DNA from: Leptospira neocaledonica
GTDB taxonomy: Bacteria > Spirochaetota > Leptospiria > Leptospirales > Leptospiraceae
DNA: 64,000 nt
Direction: 5' to 3'
NCBI RefSeq assembly: GCF_002812205.1
Contig: NZ_NPEA01000010.1
Coordinates: 87,552 to 151,551 of the forward strand
Positions 1 to 9,711 of this stretch are shown piece after piece. Made by a program: the position numbers and the translations under genes. Position 1 is the stretch's first letter; every line of letters begins with the position of its first letter. Under the pieces are notes generated by a model, which saw only the letters and a program-made list of their open reading frames with translations, did not search any database and was not told the origin of the DNA.

Positions 1-1150
1 AGTCCTGGTATAAGTTTTTGGTGCGAGTATACCTATGAGGTTGGAATAGGATTACCGGTTTTCCCCGTCCTCCGGATAACTCTCGGATAGAAGAAAGTAC
101 TGCTTGGACCTCAGTGGGATGATGTCCGTAGTCATCATAAATATCCACACCATTCTTGTTTCCGATGTACTCTAATCTGCGTTTAACTCCTGCATATTCA
201 GAGACAGACTTAGCAGCTTTATCGGGATCGGCTCCCAAAGAATAGGTGGCGAGGACTCCTGCGAGTGAATTCGTGAGATAATGTTTCCCGGGAAACCTGG
301 ATGTGATTTCAAATTCTTTTCCGTCTAGAATGAAGTTCAGCTTCTTACTTTCTATTTTATAATGTACTAAATTTCTAAAACCCGCAGACTTAATATTCGA
401 TTCTGTAGAAGAAGTGAACCCGAAAATTTTAGATCTATCCTGTATTAACTCCAAACAATCCGATATACCAGGATCATCTATATCCAAAATCACTGTTTGA
501 GTTCCGGAAGAAATAAATCGAGAGAATGCTTCCAATAACTTCTCCCGAGTATGATAGAAGTCCAGATGATCCTCATCTATATTCGTGAGGATACGTACCT
601 GTGCATTATGATTTAAAAATGTACCATCGGATTCGTCCGATTCAAAAACTCCGATCTTACCGGATGAAAATCTTCCACCTACTCCATTCAAAAAGGAAAC
701 ATCCCCGCCCACCATTACAGAAGGAGAATATCCTAAATCATTGAGGATATGAGAAGTCATCGCAGTGGTCGTAGTCTTTCCGTGAGAGCCCCCCACTGCT
801 ATGCAGGTAAGATGTTCAAAGCATAGATGTAAAACTTCCGATCTATGAAAAAAACGGATCCCTTTTTGCCTAAAAAAAGAAGCGATAGGATGAGAATCCA
901 AACGGATCGCAGAAGAATAGATAGCAGAATCATATTCAATATTCTCTCCGAGATCGGAAAGTTGGGAGAATATTTTTACTCCCTTCTTCTCTAAGTTATC
1001 GGTAACCTGGCTTTTTTTTCCATCATAGCCGGAAACTTGAAACCCTGCATCCGCCAATATATGCGCAAGGCTAGACATACCGGAGCCGCCAATCCCAAGA
1101 AAAAAGGGTTTGGAAAATCCCAATCTTTGCTGGATAGACCCGCTTTCCAT
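1..1150 (-). CDS. murC: UDP-N-acetylmuramate--L-alanine ligase MurC (3' end cut by window)
   Basis: Cytoplasmic ATP-dependent ligase that adds L-alanine to UDP-MurNAc, the first peptide step of peptidoglycan precursor synthesis. I translated it by hand from the ATG at 1150. It opens with a Rossmann-like segment (FFLGIGGSGMSSLAHIL), carries the Mur-ligase ATP loop GGSHGKTTTTAM near residue 120, and near the window edge reads FQPHRYTRT, a MurC signature. 383 codons are visible without a stop; the family is usually about 460-480 residues, so the C-terminal end of the third domain lies outside. Its start codon shares one base with the murG stop (TAATG), so it is translationally coupled as the last visible gene of the cluster. 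Confidence 0.95.
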   Translation of the reverse strand, partial: MESGSIQQRLGFSKPFFLGIGGSGMSSLAHILADAGFQVSGYDGKKSQVTDNLEKKGVKIFSQLSDLGENIEYDSAIYSSAIRLDSHPIASFFRQKGIRFFHRSEVLHLCFEHLTCIAVGGSHGKTTTTAMTSHILNDLGYSPSVMVGGDVSFLNGVGGRFSSGKIGVFESDESDGTFLNHNAQVRILTNIDEDHLDFYHTREKLLEAFSRFISSGTQTVILDIDDPGISDCLELIQDRSKIFGFTSSTESNIKSAGFRNLVHYKIESKKLNFILDGKEFEITSRFPGKHYLTNSLAGVLATYSLGADPDKAAKSVSEYAGVKRRLEYIGNKNGVDIYDDYGHHPTEVQAVLSSIRELSGGRGKPVILFQPHRYTRTKNLYQD

Positions 1151-2226
1151 TATTTTGTATTATCGAAAAAGAAACTAACCGTTTCGGTTGAGGCTTCTAC
1201 ATGAGAACATTCTAATGATCTAATAGACATTTCGTTCAGTTGTTCCGGATTTTGTGCAAAACTGTCCAAGATACGGAACAATTTACTTTCGTCCTCGTCT
1301 CTTTGCTCCAATAAAGCTGCTGCACCATTCGCTTCCATATACTTGGCATTCGCAGTTTGGTGATCATCTTTTGCGAACGGATAAGGGATCAGGATCATAG
1401 GAAGAGCATAAGCCGCGCATTCGGAAAGAACTCCAGAACCGGAACGAGCAATTACTAGGTTAGCCCAATCGTAGTGTTCTGCCATATTATCCGAATAAGA
1501 GATCAGATCCGCGTCTTTTGTTTTTTTAGAAACCTCGTCGTAGAGTGCTGTCCCGGTAAGCATTCTAAAACGGAATCTTTCCTGGATCACCTCGTGTTTC
1601 ATCAGGTTGACTACCATATTATTGATCTGCCTTGCTCCCTGAGAACCACCCATTACTAAAACATTAAATTGTTTTTTCTTTTTAGGGTCCCATTTTTCGC
1701 TGAACTTTAAAGCAAGTTTAGGAACAGTTTTAGATCTTAGAGGATTTCCCAATATTTCCCAAGTGCAGGAGACTTTTGTATCCTTGGGAGGAAAACTAAA
1801 TGCGACCTTATCCGCAAATTTGAAAAATATCCGATTCACTTTTCCAGGAATACAGTTCTGTTCGCATAAATACAATTTTTTACGAAAGACTACCGCGTAA
1901 AGAAGTGCAGGAACGCTTGAATACCCACCCATCCCGATCACTGCGTCTACACCCAATTGCCTGAACTTGATCCAAGACTTTAGAAGTTGGAATATATATC
2001 GAAAAGGTAATAAAAGAAAATTTCCGGAAAGAGAAGGAGTATTATGCCAAAGCACTTCGCAAGGAGCCTGTTTTAGATCCGGATTATCCTTATTTCGGAT
2101 AAGAGAATGTAGAAAAACGTCAGAGATACCTAAAGAATCTTTTCGATCCACAAGACTTTCTGCGAGCGCGACCCCAGGAGAAATATGGCCTCCGGTCCCT
2201 CCGGCTGCGATTAAAACCGATCTCAT
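1150..2226 (-). CDS. murG: Lipid II-forming GlcNAc transferase MurG
   Basis: Membrane-associated GT28 glycosyltransferase that transfers GlcNAc from UDP-GlcNAc to lipid I, making lipid II on the inner face of the cytoplasmic membrane. The N-terminus has the glycine-rich loop [10 protein letters not shown]; further on are [12 protein letters not shown] and, in the C-terminal UDP-GlcNAc domain, [12 protein letters not shown] and [10 protein letters not shown]. At 358 residues it has the normal family length. The start overlaps the ftsW stop by 4 nt (ATGA) and its stop overlaps murC by 1 nt. Gene order ftsW-murG-murC is the classical one. Confidence 0.97.
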   Translation of the reverse strand: MRSVLIAAGGTGGHISPGVALAESLVDRKDSLGISDVFLHSLIRNKDNPDLKQAPCEVLWHNTPSLSGNFLLLPFRYIFQLLKSWIKFRQLGVDAVIGMGGYSSVPALLYAVVFRKKLYLCEQNCIPGKVNRIFFKFADKVAFSFPPKDTKVSCTWEILGNPLRSKTVPKLALKFSEKWDPKKKKQFNVLVMGGSQGARQINNMVVNLMKHEVIQERFRFRMLTGTALYDEVSKKTKDADLISYSDNMAEHYDWANLVIARSGSGVLSECAAYALPMILIPYPFAKDDHQTANAKYMEANGAAALLEQRDEDESKLFRILDSFAQNPEQLNEMSIRSLECSHVEASTETVSFFFDNTK

Positions 2227-3374
2227 ACGCCTATGTTTTCTCGTCTCGTTATATTGACAAGGATTCCGAAGGCGGCTAAAACCACAAGAAGAGAGGATCC
2301 TCCGTAACTCATAAACGGCAAACTGATCCCTGTAATCGGAAAAAGCCCCGTCACCACATAACTATTGATAACGAACTGGGTCCCTAAAATAAATAATAAC
2401 CCCGCTCCTAAATAAAAACCGAACGGATCCTCTACTCTTTTGAGAAGAACATACACTCTGGAAAGAAGTATCATCACCAAAGCAAAGAAAAATACGAAAC
2501 CTATAAACCCGAAATCCTCGACATACGTTGCAAGAACAAAGTCAGTATGACTGTAAGTTAAGTATCTATGTGCATATCCGCTAGCTAATTTATTTCCAAA
2601 CCAGCCTCCATCCAGAAATGCTCTAAAAGAAGTTACCAACTGATGACCTTCGTCGTAGCGAAAACGATACGGATCCAGCCAGACTTCCATCCTTTTTCTT
2701 CTATAACCTACTTGGCTGATCAGAAGATATGCCAATGGAAGAGAAACCAGTCCTACAAGAAGAAGGTTACGGACCGGAAACCCGAATAAAAATACGAACG
2801 CAATCACCACGAATAAAATTTCCATCGTGGTCCCGAAAGCAGGTTCTGCTAAGATCAGAATCAGGACAGCAAGTAATAAAACTGCAGGAAGAATGAATCT
2901 TTTGGGATCCCGATTCTCTTTTAATTTCAACTTCACCATGAGAGAAGATAGATAGATCACCACTGCTAATTTCGCTATCTCGGAAGGTTGTAATTGGTAA
3001 GGTCCGATTCCGATCCATCTATGGAAATTTCTTCCATAATAAGTACCTACTGATTTTCCAATGCCAGGAATGAACACCAAGACTAATAGAAGGACACTAA
3101 TAACAATTCCGCCTAACGCGAATTTTTCCAAACGTTTATAAGGAAAATTTGCAAAGAAGAAGAACACCACAAGGCCGATTATGGCCCAGGCCAATTGTTT
3201 TTTTAAAAAATACTCGGAGTCTTGGAATTCTCTCCATGCTGTAACGGAAGAGCTGGAATACATTACACATATTCCGAAAAGTAAAAGAAAGAATACGGAT
3301 CCTACTAAGACAAGATCAAAGGGGGAACCGGGAGATTCCCAAAAATTTTTGAACTTTCTCCCGAGAGCCTTCAT
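2223..3374 (-). CDS. ftsW: SEDS-family cell-division glycosyltransferase FtsW
   Basis: Polytopic SEDS protein that polymerises lipid II at the division septum together with a class B penicillin-binding protein. About ten hydrophobic segments are visible over 383 residues. Family signatures include the loop [19 protein letters not shown] (about residues 115-133) and, near the C-terminus, [10 protein letters not shown]. It sits between mraY and murG with ATGA overlaps on both sides, which favours FtsW over the elongation paralogue RodA, although the sequence alone does not fully separate them. No ftsI partner is encoded beside it here. Confidence 0.93.
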   Translation of the reverse strand: MKALGRKFKNFWESPGSPFDLVLVGSVFFLLLFGICVMYSSSSVTAWREFQDSEYFLKKQLAWAIIGLVVFFFFANFPYKRLEKFALGGIVISVLLLVLVFIPGIGKSVGTYYGRNFHRWIGIGPYQLQPSEIAKLAVVIYLSSLMVKLKLKENRDPKRFILPAVLLLAVLILILAEPAFGTTMEILFVVIAFVFLFGFPVRNLLLVGLVSLPLAYLLISQVGYRRKRMEVWLDPYRFRYDEGHQLVTSFRAFLDGGWFGNKLASGYAHRYLTYSHTDFVLATYVEDFGFIGFVFFFALVMILLSRVYVLLKRVEDPFGFYLGAGLLFILGTQFVINSYVVTGLFPITGISLPFMSYGGSSLLVVLAAFGILVNITRRENIGV

Positions 3375-4483
3375 TGTATTTTCAAACTAGATAAAGAGAT
3401 GATCGCAAGAATAATAGCTGCGATCCAGAAACGGATGACCACCTTGGTTTCAGGCACTCCTCCCAATTCAAAATGGTGATGTAGAGGTGCCATTCTGAAA
3501 ATTCTCTTTTGAGTCAGCTTGAAAGAACCTACTTGCAGAATTACAGACAAGGACTCCGCCACAAAAATCCCACCCAAAATAATAAGTAGGATCTCCTTCT
3601 TCAACATCACGCAAGTTAATCCAATCGTAGCGCCTAAAAATAAAGATCCGGTGTCCCCCATGAACACTTGGGCAGGATGGCTATTGAACCAAAGGAATCC
3701 GATTAATGCTCCTGTCAAAGCAGCAAGGAAGACACTATATTCGTGAGCATGAGGAAGATAAGGAATATTCAAATAATTTGCAGCAACAGGTGTTCCGGAA
3801 ACATAGGCGATCAGTCCCAAAGTTCCAACTACGATCCCCGCAGTTCCACCCGCGAGACCGTCCAAACCGTCGGTCAGATTAACTCCATGAGAAGATCCTA
3901 ATATTACTAAAATAGAAAATGGAATCGCAAAATAACCCCAGGACAAAATTGGTCCCTTTACGAAAGGCAAGAATAGATCCGTCAAATGAAATAGAATTTT
4001 GCCTGTAGTCCCCTTGGGAGCTTCTCCAGTAGAATACAAGAACACTCCACAGAAGATCGCAGCTAAAACTACGGAAGCGGCAAATTTAGTGCGAGCTCTC
4101 ATTCCACCCTTGATCTTTTTTACGGATTTCATATAGTCGTCAATGAACCCCAAAGTAGCAAAAGAAACGGAACAAACGAGTAGAAGAAGAATATTCGAAT
4201 TTTTTAAATTCCCCCAAAGAAGAATGGATACGACTAAAGCGGATACGATCATCAGACCACCCATCGTAGGAGTTCCTGACTTGGTGCTATGGGATTTTGG
4301 ACCGTCGTCCCTTACACTTTCTCTAAATTTTAATCCGTGCAAGAAATCGATCACCCTTCCCCCGAACCAAAAAGTCAGGAACATGGAAGTTAATCCGGCC
4401 ATCAAAGCCCGAACAGTTACATAGCTGAAAAGTCTTAAAGAATCTAGATCTTGGAAAAATCTTTCGTATAAAAAATAGAACAT
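3371..4483 (-). CDS. mraY: Phospho-MurNAc-pentapeptide translocase MraY
   Basis: Integral membrane enzyme that joins phospho-MurNAc-pentapeptide to undecaprenyl phosphate, giving lipid I. The 370 residues contain about ten transmembrane helices. Recognisable motifs are GTPTMGG (first cytoplasmic loop), GFIDDYMK with the catalytic-site aspartates, [19 protein letters not shown], and the histidine-rich MAPLHHHFE loop near the C-terminus. Length and motif order are typical. It overlaps ftsW by 4 nt; upstream lies a 111 nt gap holding a hairpin, in the place where murF stands in many bacteria. Confidence 0.97.
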   Translation of the reverse strand: MFYFLYERFFQDLDSLRLFSYVTVRALMAGLTSMFLTFWFGGRVIDFLHGLKFRESVRDDGPKSHSTKSGTPTMGGLMIVSALVVSILLWGNLKNSNILLLLVCSVSFATLGFIDDYMKSVKKIKGGMRARTKFAASVVLAAIFCGVFLYSTGEAPKGTTGKILFHLTDLFLPFVKGPILSWGYFAIPFSILVILGSSHGVNLTDGLDGLAGGTAGIVVGTLGLIAYVSGTPVAANYLNIPYLPHAHEYSVFLAALTGALIGFLWFNSHPAQVFMGDTGSLFLGATIGLTCVMLKKEILLIILGGIFVAESLSVILQVGSFKLTQKRIFRMAPLHHHFELGGVPETKVVIRFWIAAIILAIISLSSLKIQ

Positions 4484-4550
4484 ATCGTTTCTAGGAAGAC
4501 AGATTCGCCCACGCCGAGCACGAGTAAACGTAAAAAAGAAAATCCTCTTC

Positions 4551-4578
4551 TCTGGCTTAATTATCGACGTAAGCCAGA
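4551..4578 (-). terminator. Hairpin between murE and mraY, possible attenuating terminator
   Basis: A perfect 9-bp stem (TCTGGCTTA / TAAGCCAGA) with a 10-nt loop lies in the 111 nt gap between murE and mraY. Read in the direction of transcription it is followed, after about 8 nt, by a T-rich run (ATTTTCTTTTTT). The gap between stem and T-run makes it a weak intrinsic terminator at best. It could reduce read-through from murE into mraY, or mark a second transcription unit starting before mraY. Confidence 0.4.
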
Positions 4579-4594
4579 ATCTGCGCCATTTTTT

Positions 4595-6091
4595 TTAGGC
4601 CAACGAATTGAATGCCTTTTGGACTTCTTCTCCGTCATCAAAATGACTCTTATCCCTGCCGATGATCTGGTAGTCTTCATGCCCTTTACCAGCAACGAGA
4701 AGGCAACCACCCTCTTTTAACTGAGAGATACCGTAAAGAATGGCCTTTGCACGGTCCGCTTCTCTGAGCATTGGAGAATATCCGGGAGAAAGACCTGCCT
4801 GTATATCATCTAAGATACGTTCCGGATCTTCTGTCCTTGGGTTATCGGACGTGAGTATCACTTTATCCGCAAGTTCTTGGGCAATCTTTGCCATCTTAGG
4901 ACGTTTAGTTTTGTCCCTGTCCCCACCACATCCGAAAAGTGCGACGAGCTCCTTGGGCTTGGATTTTCGGATACTTCTTAAAATATTCTCCAAAGCGTCC
5001 GGAGTATGTGCATAGTCTACCACAGCCATACGTGATCTATCCTTACTATAATAGATTTGGAATCTTCCCGGGATCTGAGGAATACTTTCCAAAGCGGTTA
5101 GAAGAGATTTTTTCTCCCAGCCCAAGCCAAGCGCAGTCACAAATGCAAGTGCAGTATTTCGCACATTAAAACCGCCCAGAAGATTGGTAGTGATATTTGT
5201 ATCTCCACCCCAGGCATCCGAAAGACGAATTAGGTAAGAAGTTTTTTCCAAGGAGAATGCCTCGGAATGGATCTCAAATTCACCTGAACTTCTACCAAGA
5301 GAGAAAATTTTTAGATCTGGAGAAGAAGCCTCCACTACAGTTTTAAAATCTTTTCCGCCGGGTGCATCAGAATCTATAACACCGAAAGTTTCGGAATTAG
5401 AAGCTACAGAAGAAAATAAAAGCGCCTTACTCTTTAGATAATCTTCCATATCCGGATGAAAATCCAAATGATCCTGGGTAAGATTGGAGAATACTCCCGC
5501 TTTAAATTGGACTCCATTCGTTCTCCCCAGTTTTAATCCGTGAGAACTTGCTTCTATAAAAACATATTCCACTCCAGAATCATACATTTCTTTCAGAATG
5601 GACTGTAGGCTGCTTGGATCAGGAGTGGTATATCCTGTGTCGGTTAAGCTTCCTTTAAATTTAACACCTGTTGTGCCAATCAATCCGCAGGATTTTCCCT
5701 GGGCTTCTCCCAAATACGCTAAGATATGAGTTAAAGAAGTTTTACCGTTTGTTCCGGTAACACCGATCACTTTCATTTTGGAAGAAGGATTTCCTAAAAT
5801 AACCGAAGCAATCGGACCGGCCAAACTTTCCGGATCCAAATCAGTTTTAAAAACGATCTTGTTCTCTAATTTCGGAATTTTTAATTTAGATCCTATTAAT
5901 ATATATTTAGAGGAAGAAGCCTTCGCGTATTCTGCACCCTTATCTCCAGAAGAATCGGGAAGACAGAATAAATCATTCGGTTCTAATTTTCGGGAATCTG
6001 TGCGGATAAAGTTGATCTTTTCATCCGGAGTATAAGATCCTGAAATAATTTTAATATTCGGAAAAAGATCAAGGAGCTCTGAAAGTTTCAA
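4595..6091 (-). CDS. murE: UDP-MurNAc-tripeptide ligase MurE
   Basis: Cytoplasmic ligase adding the third amino acid of the peptidoglycan stem peptide. The ATP loop GVTGTNGKTSLTH lies near residue 110, followed by YTTPDPSSLQ and the substrate-recognition motif DNPRTEDP near residue 410. The DNPR form is the one associated with meso-diaminopimelate in the family, so DAP is the expected substrate (inference). The start is TTG at 6091, preceded by a GAGG-type ribosome site; the first 23 nt overlap ftsL. The 498-residue length is normal. murF, usually next, is absent here. Confidence 0.95.
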   Translation of the reverse strand: MKLSELLDLFPNIKIISGSYTPDEKINFIRTDSRKLEPNDLFCLPDSSGDKGAEYAKASSSKYILIGSKLKIPKLENKIVFKTDLDPESLAGPIASVILGNPSSKMKVIGVTGTNGKTSLTHILAYLGEAQGKSCGLIGTTGVKFKGSLTDTGYTTPDPSSLQSILKEMYDSGVEYVFIEASSHGLKLGRTNGVQFKAGVFSNLTQDHLDFHPDMEDYLKSKALLFSSVASNSETFGVIDSDAPGGKDFKTVVEASSPDLKIFSLGRSSGEFEIHSEAFSLEKTSYLIRLSDAWGGDTNITTNLLGGFNVRNTALAFVTALGLGWEKKSLLTALESIPQIPGRFQIYYSKDRSRMAVVDYAHTPDALENILRSIRKSKPKELVALFGCGGDRDKTKRPKMAKIAQELADKVILTSDNPRTEDPERILDDIQAGLSPGYSPMLREADRAKAILYGISQLKEGGCLLVAGKGHEDYQIIGRDKSHFDDGEEVQKAFNSLA

Positions 6092-6428
6092 GTTCCGCCT
6101 CGTTTCTCTCCGGAGGAAGAGTTACGGTAATGATCCGATCGCCCACCGTGATCGGCAAATAATGATATGTTTTACGATATAGAGCTTCTATCCTACGGGC
6201 AGAAGTATAAGTCGCCATTCCAATCTTTAAGTCGTCGTTCTTCTTTAAAAGTTTTTCTTTTTCTAGGGAGGTGATTGCAAGTTCTCGATTCAATCTAGAA
6301 ACCTGGACATTCTGCCAAACAAATAAAAGTGCAATGCTAAAAGGAGCTATTACCCAACCGAATATTCTAAACAGAAAACCAAGATCAGGCCAAAGACGAA
6401 TGGATAAAAATTCTGAAACCCTGCTCAT
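6069..6428 (-). CDS. ftsL: FtsL-like single-pass division protein
   Basis: A 119-residue protein with a short cytoplasmic N-terminus, one membrane span at about residues 18-40 (ending FVWQNVQVS), then a lysine/glutamate/leucine-rich coiled-coil stretch (about 42-75, [20 protein letters not shown]) and a short periplasmic tail. This bitopic layout plus the position directly after rsmH, with which it shares an ATGA overlap, is that of FtsL, part of the FtsQLB divisome complex. Primary sequence of FtsL is poorly conserved, so the call rests on topology and position. It overlaps murE by 23 nt; a penicillin-binding protein gene normally stands between them. Confidence 0.7.
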   Translation of the reverse strand: MSRVSEFLSIRLWPDLGFLFRIFGWVIAPFSIALLFVWQNVQVSRLNRELAITSLEKEKLLKKNDDLKIGMATYTSARRIEALYRKTYHYLPITVGDRIITVTLPPERNEAELETFRAP

Positions 6429-7384
6429 TCTTCTTCATCCTCCTTTTCATCTTCAGTATCGGTAGGAAGAGATTTATGGATGACACGTAATTTTGCGGAA
6501 CGAGACGCAGGATTTTCTTTTGTTTCGGCATCTGTCGGTAGCGCCGGCTTTTTGGTGAGAAGTTTAGCTTCTCCACTTCTTGCATAATCTCTAAATAAAT
6601 TCTTAATGATCCTATCTTCCAAAGAATGGAAAGAAATCACTTGAAAGAGCCCGCCCTTTGCGACCAGATCCAAAAGTTTTTTGACACCGACCTCTATATG
6701 AAGCAGTTCCTGATTCACTTCTATTCTTAAAGCTTGAAAAACTCTAGTAGCGGGATGTCTGCCTGGAGGCCAAAATTTTCTTGGGATCACTCTGGAAACC
6801 AATTGTGCAAGATCTCCCGAGTAACCGATGCGAGAGTGTCTCCTTCTTTCCAAGATCGCTTCTACAATCTTCTTGGTCCAACGCTCTTCCCCATACTCGT
6901 AAAAAATTTTACTCAAAGCTTTTTCAGGGTAGGTATTGATCACATCTTCCGCAGAAATCCCGCCGGAAGAAGAAAGTCTCATATCCAAAGGTTCGTTCTC
7001 TCTAAAACTGAAACCTCTTCCTGCATGTAAAAGATGAAATGTAGAAATTCCCAAATCCAAAAGGATACCGTCAGGCGGATTGGCAACCCCGAAGCCGTTC
7101 AAGAATTCGGAGTCTAGATCCGAAAAATTAGCCTCGATAGGAATGACTCTGGAAGAATATGCAGAAAGTCTAGTCTGGGCCCTGGACAACATAACCGAGT
7201 CCCGATCCACTAAAACCAGTTTAGAATTGGGGAATTGTTCTAAGAGTAGAAGACTATGTCCTCCTTCTCCTGCTGTTCCATCCAAAAAAAGGAGTTCTCG
7301 GTCCTTATCGAATACGGAAAGGAAGAAGGATAGAATCTCCCGATAGAGCACCGAATAATGAACAGGTTCCAATTCGTTTTCCAA
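6425..7384 (-). CDS. rsmH: 16S rRNA (cytosine-1402-N4)-methyltransferase RsmH (MraW)
   Basis: SAM-dependent methyltransferase acting on C1402 of 16S rRNA. The start [10 protein letters not shown], the SAM site [16 protein letters not shown], the motif [13 protein letters not shown], the stretch NEPLDMR, and the ending [11 protein letters not shown] are all family hallmarks. At 319 residues the length is normal. The likely start is TTG at 7384 with an AGGTAG ribosome site 6 nt before it. It is the first gene of the minus-strand cluster; the mraZ regulator that precedes it in many bacteria is not present upstream. Confidence 0.96.
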   Translation of the reverse strand: MENELEPVHYSVLYREILSFFLSVFDKDRELLFLDGTAGEGGHSLLLLEQFPNSKLVLVDRDSVMLSRAQTRLSAYSSRVIPIEANFSDLDSEFLNGFGVANPPDGILLDLGISTFHLLHAGRGFSFRENEPLDMRLSSSGGISAEDVINTYPEKALSKIFYEYGEERWTKKIVEAILERRRHSRIGYSGDLAQLVSRVIPRKFWPPGRHPATRVFQALRIEVNQELLHIEVGVKKLLDLVAKGGLFQVISFHSLEDRIIKNLFRDYARSGEAKLLTKKPALPTDAETKENPASRSAKLRVIHKSLPTDTEDEKEDEEE

Positions 7385-7692
7385 GTTCTACCTGCTTATC
7401 CAAAAGACAACCAAGAACCGTCCCGATTTTACAATCTTTCCATGGTATGTTGGAACTCCAACAATCGTGGCAAACCTATCTCCTTAGATAATCCGAAGTA
7501 AGTAGGTTATAAACTCACTAACGCGAAAGCACTAAAGTCTTGACTGTCCGTCTTTCCTAGATACAATGCCACCGTTCCAACTTCTCCATAAATAAAAATC
7601 CGCTCTGGTGACAAACTGCCTGAAAGGAATTGTCCGATTAGGCCGACGAATTATTATAACTCTTAGCCTCTTCAGGAAGGCCTATACTAGGT
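7385..7692. other. Divergent intergenic region between rsmH and the first MCP gene
   Basis: This 308-nt stretch separates the minus-strand cell-wall cluster from the plus-strand chemoreceptors and must carry promoters for both. One good plus-strand sigma70-type candidate is visible (separate entry). I could not identify a convincing minus-strand promoter or any open reading frame. Confidence 0.6.
7540..7567 (+). promoter_or_regulatory. Candidate sigma70-type promoter for the MCP pair
   Basis: TTGACT (7540-7545) and TACAAT (7562-7567) are separated by 16 nt, close to the bacterial vegetative promoter consensus. Transcription would start near 7575, giving a leader of roughly 120 nt before the MCP start at 7693. 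Prediction from pattern only. Confidence 0.45.
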
Positions 7693-9687
7693 ATGCAAAA
7701 AAGCAGTTTAAAGTTCATTCTTCTAGGCGCAGGCATCGTCATTCTTACCGTGCTAACGTTATTGATCTCGGGTAATGCCTATTATTTCGGTCAGAAAAAG
7801 ATCACCGAAAACCACCTAAACCAAATGCAAAACGTGGTGGCAGTGGTTGCGCAAGAGTTCGATGCATTCTTACTTTCTCATACTAACGTGGCTAAAACGT
7901 TAGCCGCTGATCCAAGAGCGATACAAACTGCACTTACAGGAAAACCGATCGCTGGGGACCTCTTCAAAGAAGTGCATCAGAGATATGGGATTTATGAAAA
8001 CATTTTCGTAATGAGCTTAGATGGAGAAAAAAGGATCTTAGCGGATAGTTTGGACGGAAAGTCTCTAGGTTATAAGGCAAAAGGTGACGAGCTAAAAGAG
8101 AATGTCATCGCAGTACAAGAAGGAAAACATTATTTAGGACCTCCTCAAAAATCTCCGATCACAGGACTTCCAGTTGCAGTGATCTCAGTTCCGATCCGTA
8201 ACGGCGCAAATATCGTAGGAGTACTAAACATAGCCCTCTCCTTCGAAGATGTTTCCGAAAAAGTAATCAACAAGATCCACATTGGAGAACAAGGTTACGT
8301 TTCCGTAATGAGCCAAACGGGTTTAGTGATCGCTCACCCTAAAAAAGAAATGATCATGAATCTGGACGTAGCTAAAGAAGCTTATGGCAAAAAAATGTTG
8401 GAATTGAAAAGTGGAGAAATTTTCGAATTCACTTTCAAAGGTGCAGATCGTTATTCTACAGTTTCCAGGTTAGACCAATGGAGAATGTCCGTAATTGCTA
8501 TCCAGCCAAAATCGGAAGTCAGAGAAGCCTTAACAGAACTTCTACTTTCCATAGGGCTTACTAGTTTAGTCACTGTAGGAATTTCAGTTTTTCTATTTTA
8601 TCTTCTCTTAAATAAGAGATTAGGTCCATTGGAGAATGCTAGTAAACTTTTCCAAACCATGGCGCAAGGTGATCTAACCTCGGACATTCAAGTTGTATAC
8701 AGCGACGAGATAGGCGCAATGAGTGCGGATCTGAATTCTTTTATCGCAAGTCTCAGACATTCTTTGAAGGATATCCAACGTATCGCAATGGAATTGGCTT
8801 CTTCTGCGGAAGAATTGACAGTTTCCTCCCAGAGTTTTGCGACAGGTGCTCAATCTACTGCTGCTTCTTCCGAACAGATGTCAGCCACTGTGGAAGAAAT
8901 GTCCGCAGGTATGGAGAATATTTCCTCAGTCACAGATAGGCAATATTCGAACATATTAGAATTTCATACTAAAATAAAAGAGCTGTCTTCCGGTGTAAGA
9001 AAGATAGGAACAGAGATCAAAAACACCCTGCAAATCGCGGAATCCATCTCCCAAGAAGCAAAAAGAGGAGAAAGTTCACTCACCGGAATGAGTAATATGA
9101 TAGAAAATATCCTGAAGTCTTCCGGAGAAATGAAATCTATTATCGGGATCATCAACGATATTTCCGACCAGACACAATTACTCGCACTTAACGCAGCAAT
9201 AGAGGCCGCAAGAGCAGGAGAAGCAGGAAAAGGATTCGCAGTCGTTGCGGAAGAGATCTCCAAACTTTCGGTCAAAACGGCTTCTTCTATCAAATCTATT
9301 GGAGAAATGATCAATAAGAACAATTCCGAATTGGATGAAGGTGCCAAAGGAATTCGCTCCTCAGTGGAGATCCTACATAGCATTATCAAAAATGTGGACT
9401 CGGTTGGAGAAGCGATGAGCCATCTATTCGAGATCACTTCCGCCCAAGAATCAGTGAACAGGTCCGTGGACGAACAATCGGATCGTGTAGGAACAGAAGC
9501 GGAAGGTGTCAAACTCGCGACTGATGAACAAAAAAGAGCTGTAAGAGAGATCGCGCAAGTAATCACTCAGATTAACGAACATACATTAAATACCGCGTCC
9601 GGTTCCGAACAGATGTCCTCGTCGGCTCAGAACCTTGCAACTACCGCGGAAATACTGAAAAATATAACCGAAAAATTCAAAATATAA
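7693..9687 (+). CDS. Methyl-accepting chemotaxis protein with Cache-type sensor
   Basis: Transmembrane chemoreceptor of 664 residues. Layout: membrane span about 8-30, a periplasmic double-Cache-like ligand domain about 35-275 (with repeated motif [15 protein letters not shown] in the membrane-proximal half), second span about 282-305, HAMP about 305-357, and a long cytoplasmic signalling hairpin about 375-664. The hairpin tip has the conserved [20 protein letters not shown] and [15 protein letters not shown]. It should control CheA through CheW, with cheR (12.1-13.0 kb) and cheD (63 kb) in the same window. The next gene is a close paralogue 24 nt downstream. Confidence 0.95.
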   Translation: MQKSSLKFILLGAGIVILTVLTLLISGNAYYFGQKKITENHLNQMQNVVAVVAQEFDAFLLSHTNVAKTLAADPRAIQTALTGKPIAGDLFKEVHQRYGIYENIFVMSLDGEKRILADSLDGKSLGYKAKGDELKENVIAVQEGKHYLGPPQKSPITGLPVAVISVPIRNGANIVGVLNIALSFEDVSEKVINKIHIGEQGYVSVMSQTGLVIAHPKKEMIMNLDVAKEAYGKKMLELKSGEIFEFTFKGADRYSTVSRLDQWRMSVIAIQPKSEVREALTELLLSIGLTSLVTVGISVFLFYLLLNKRLGPLENASKLFQTMAQGDLTSDIQVVYSDEIGAMSADLNSFIASLRHSLKDIQRIAMELASSAEELTVSSQSFATGAQSTAASSEQMSATVEEMSAGMENISSVTDRQYSNILEFHTKIKELSSGVRKIGTEIKNTLQIAESISQEAKRGESSLTGMSNMIENILKSSGEMKSIIGIINDISDQTQLLALNAAIEAARAGEAGKGFAVVAEEISKLSVKTASSIKSIGEMINKNNSELDEGAKGIRSSVEILHSIIKNVDSVGEAMSHLFEITSAQESVNRSVDEQSDRVGTEAEGVKLATDEQKRAVREIAQVITQINEHTLNTASGSEQMSSSAQNLATTAEILKNITEKFKI

Positions 9688-9711
9688 TCCGATCTCGGTC
9701 CGACTCAAAAA

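Noticed and set aside
8964..9566. 200-codon minus-strand frame, with a similar one at 11004-11390
   Set aside because: Both are antisense to the conserved signalling halves of the MCPs; they resemble each other only because the MCP genes do.
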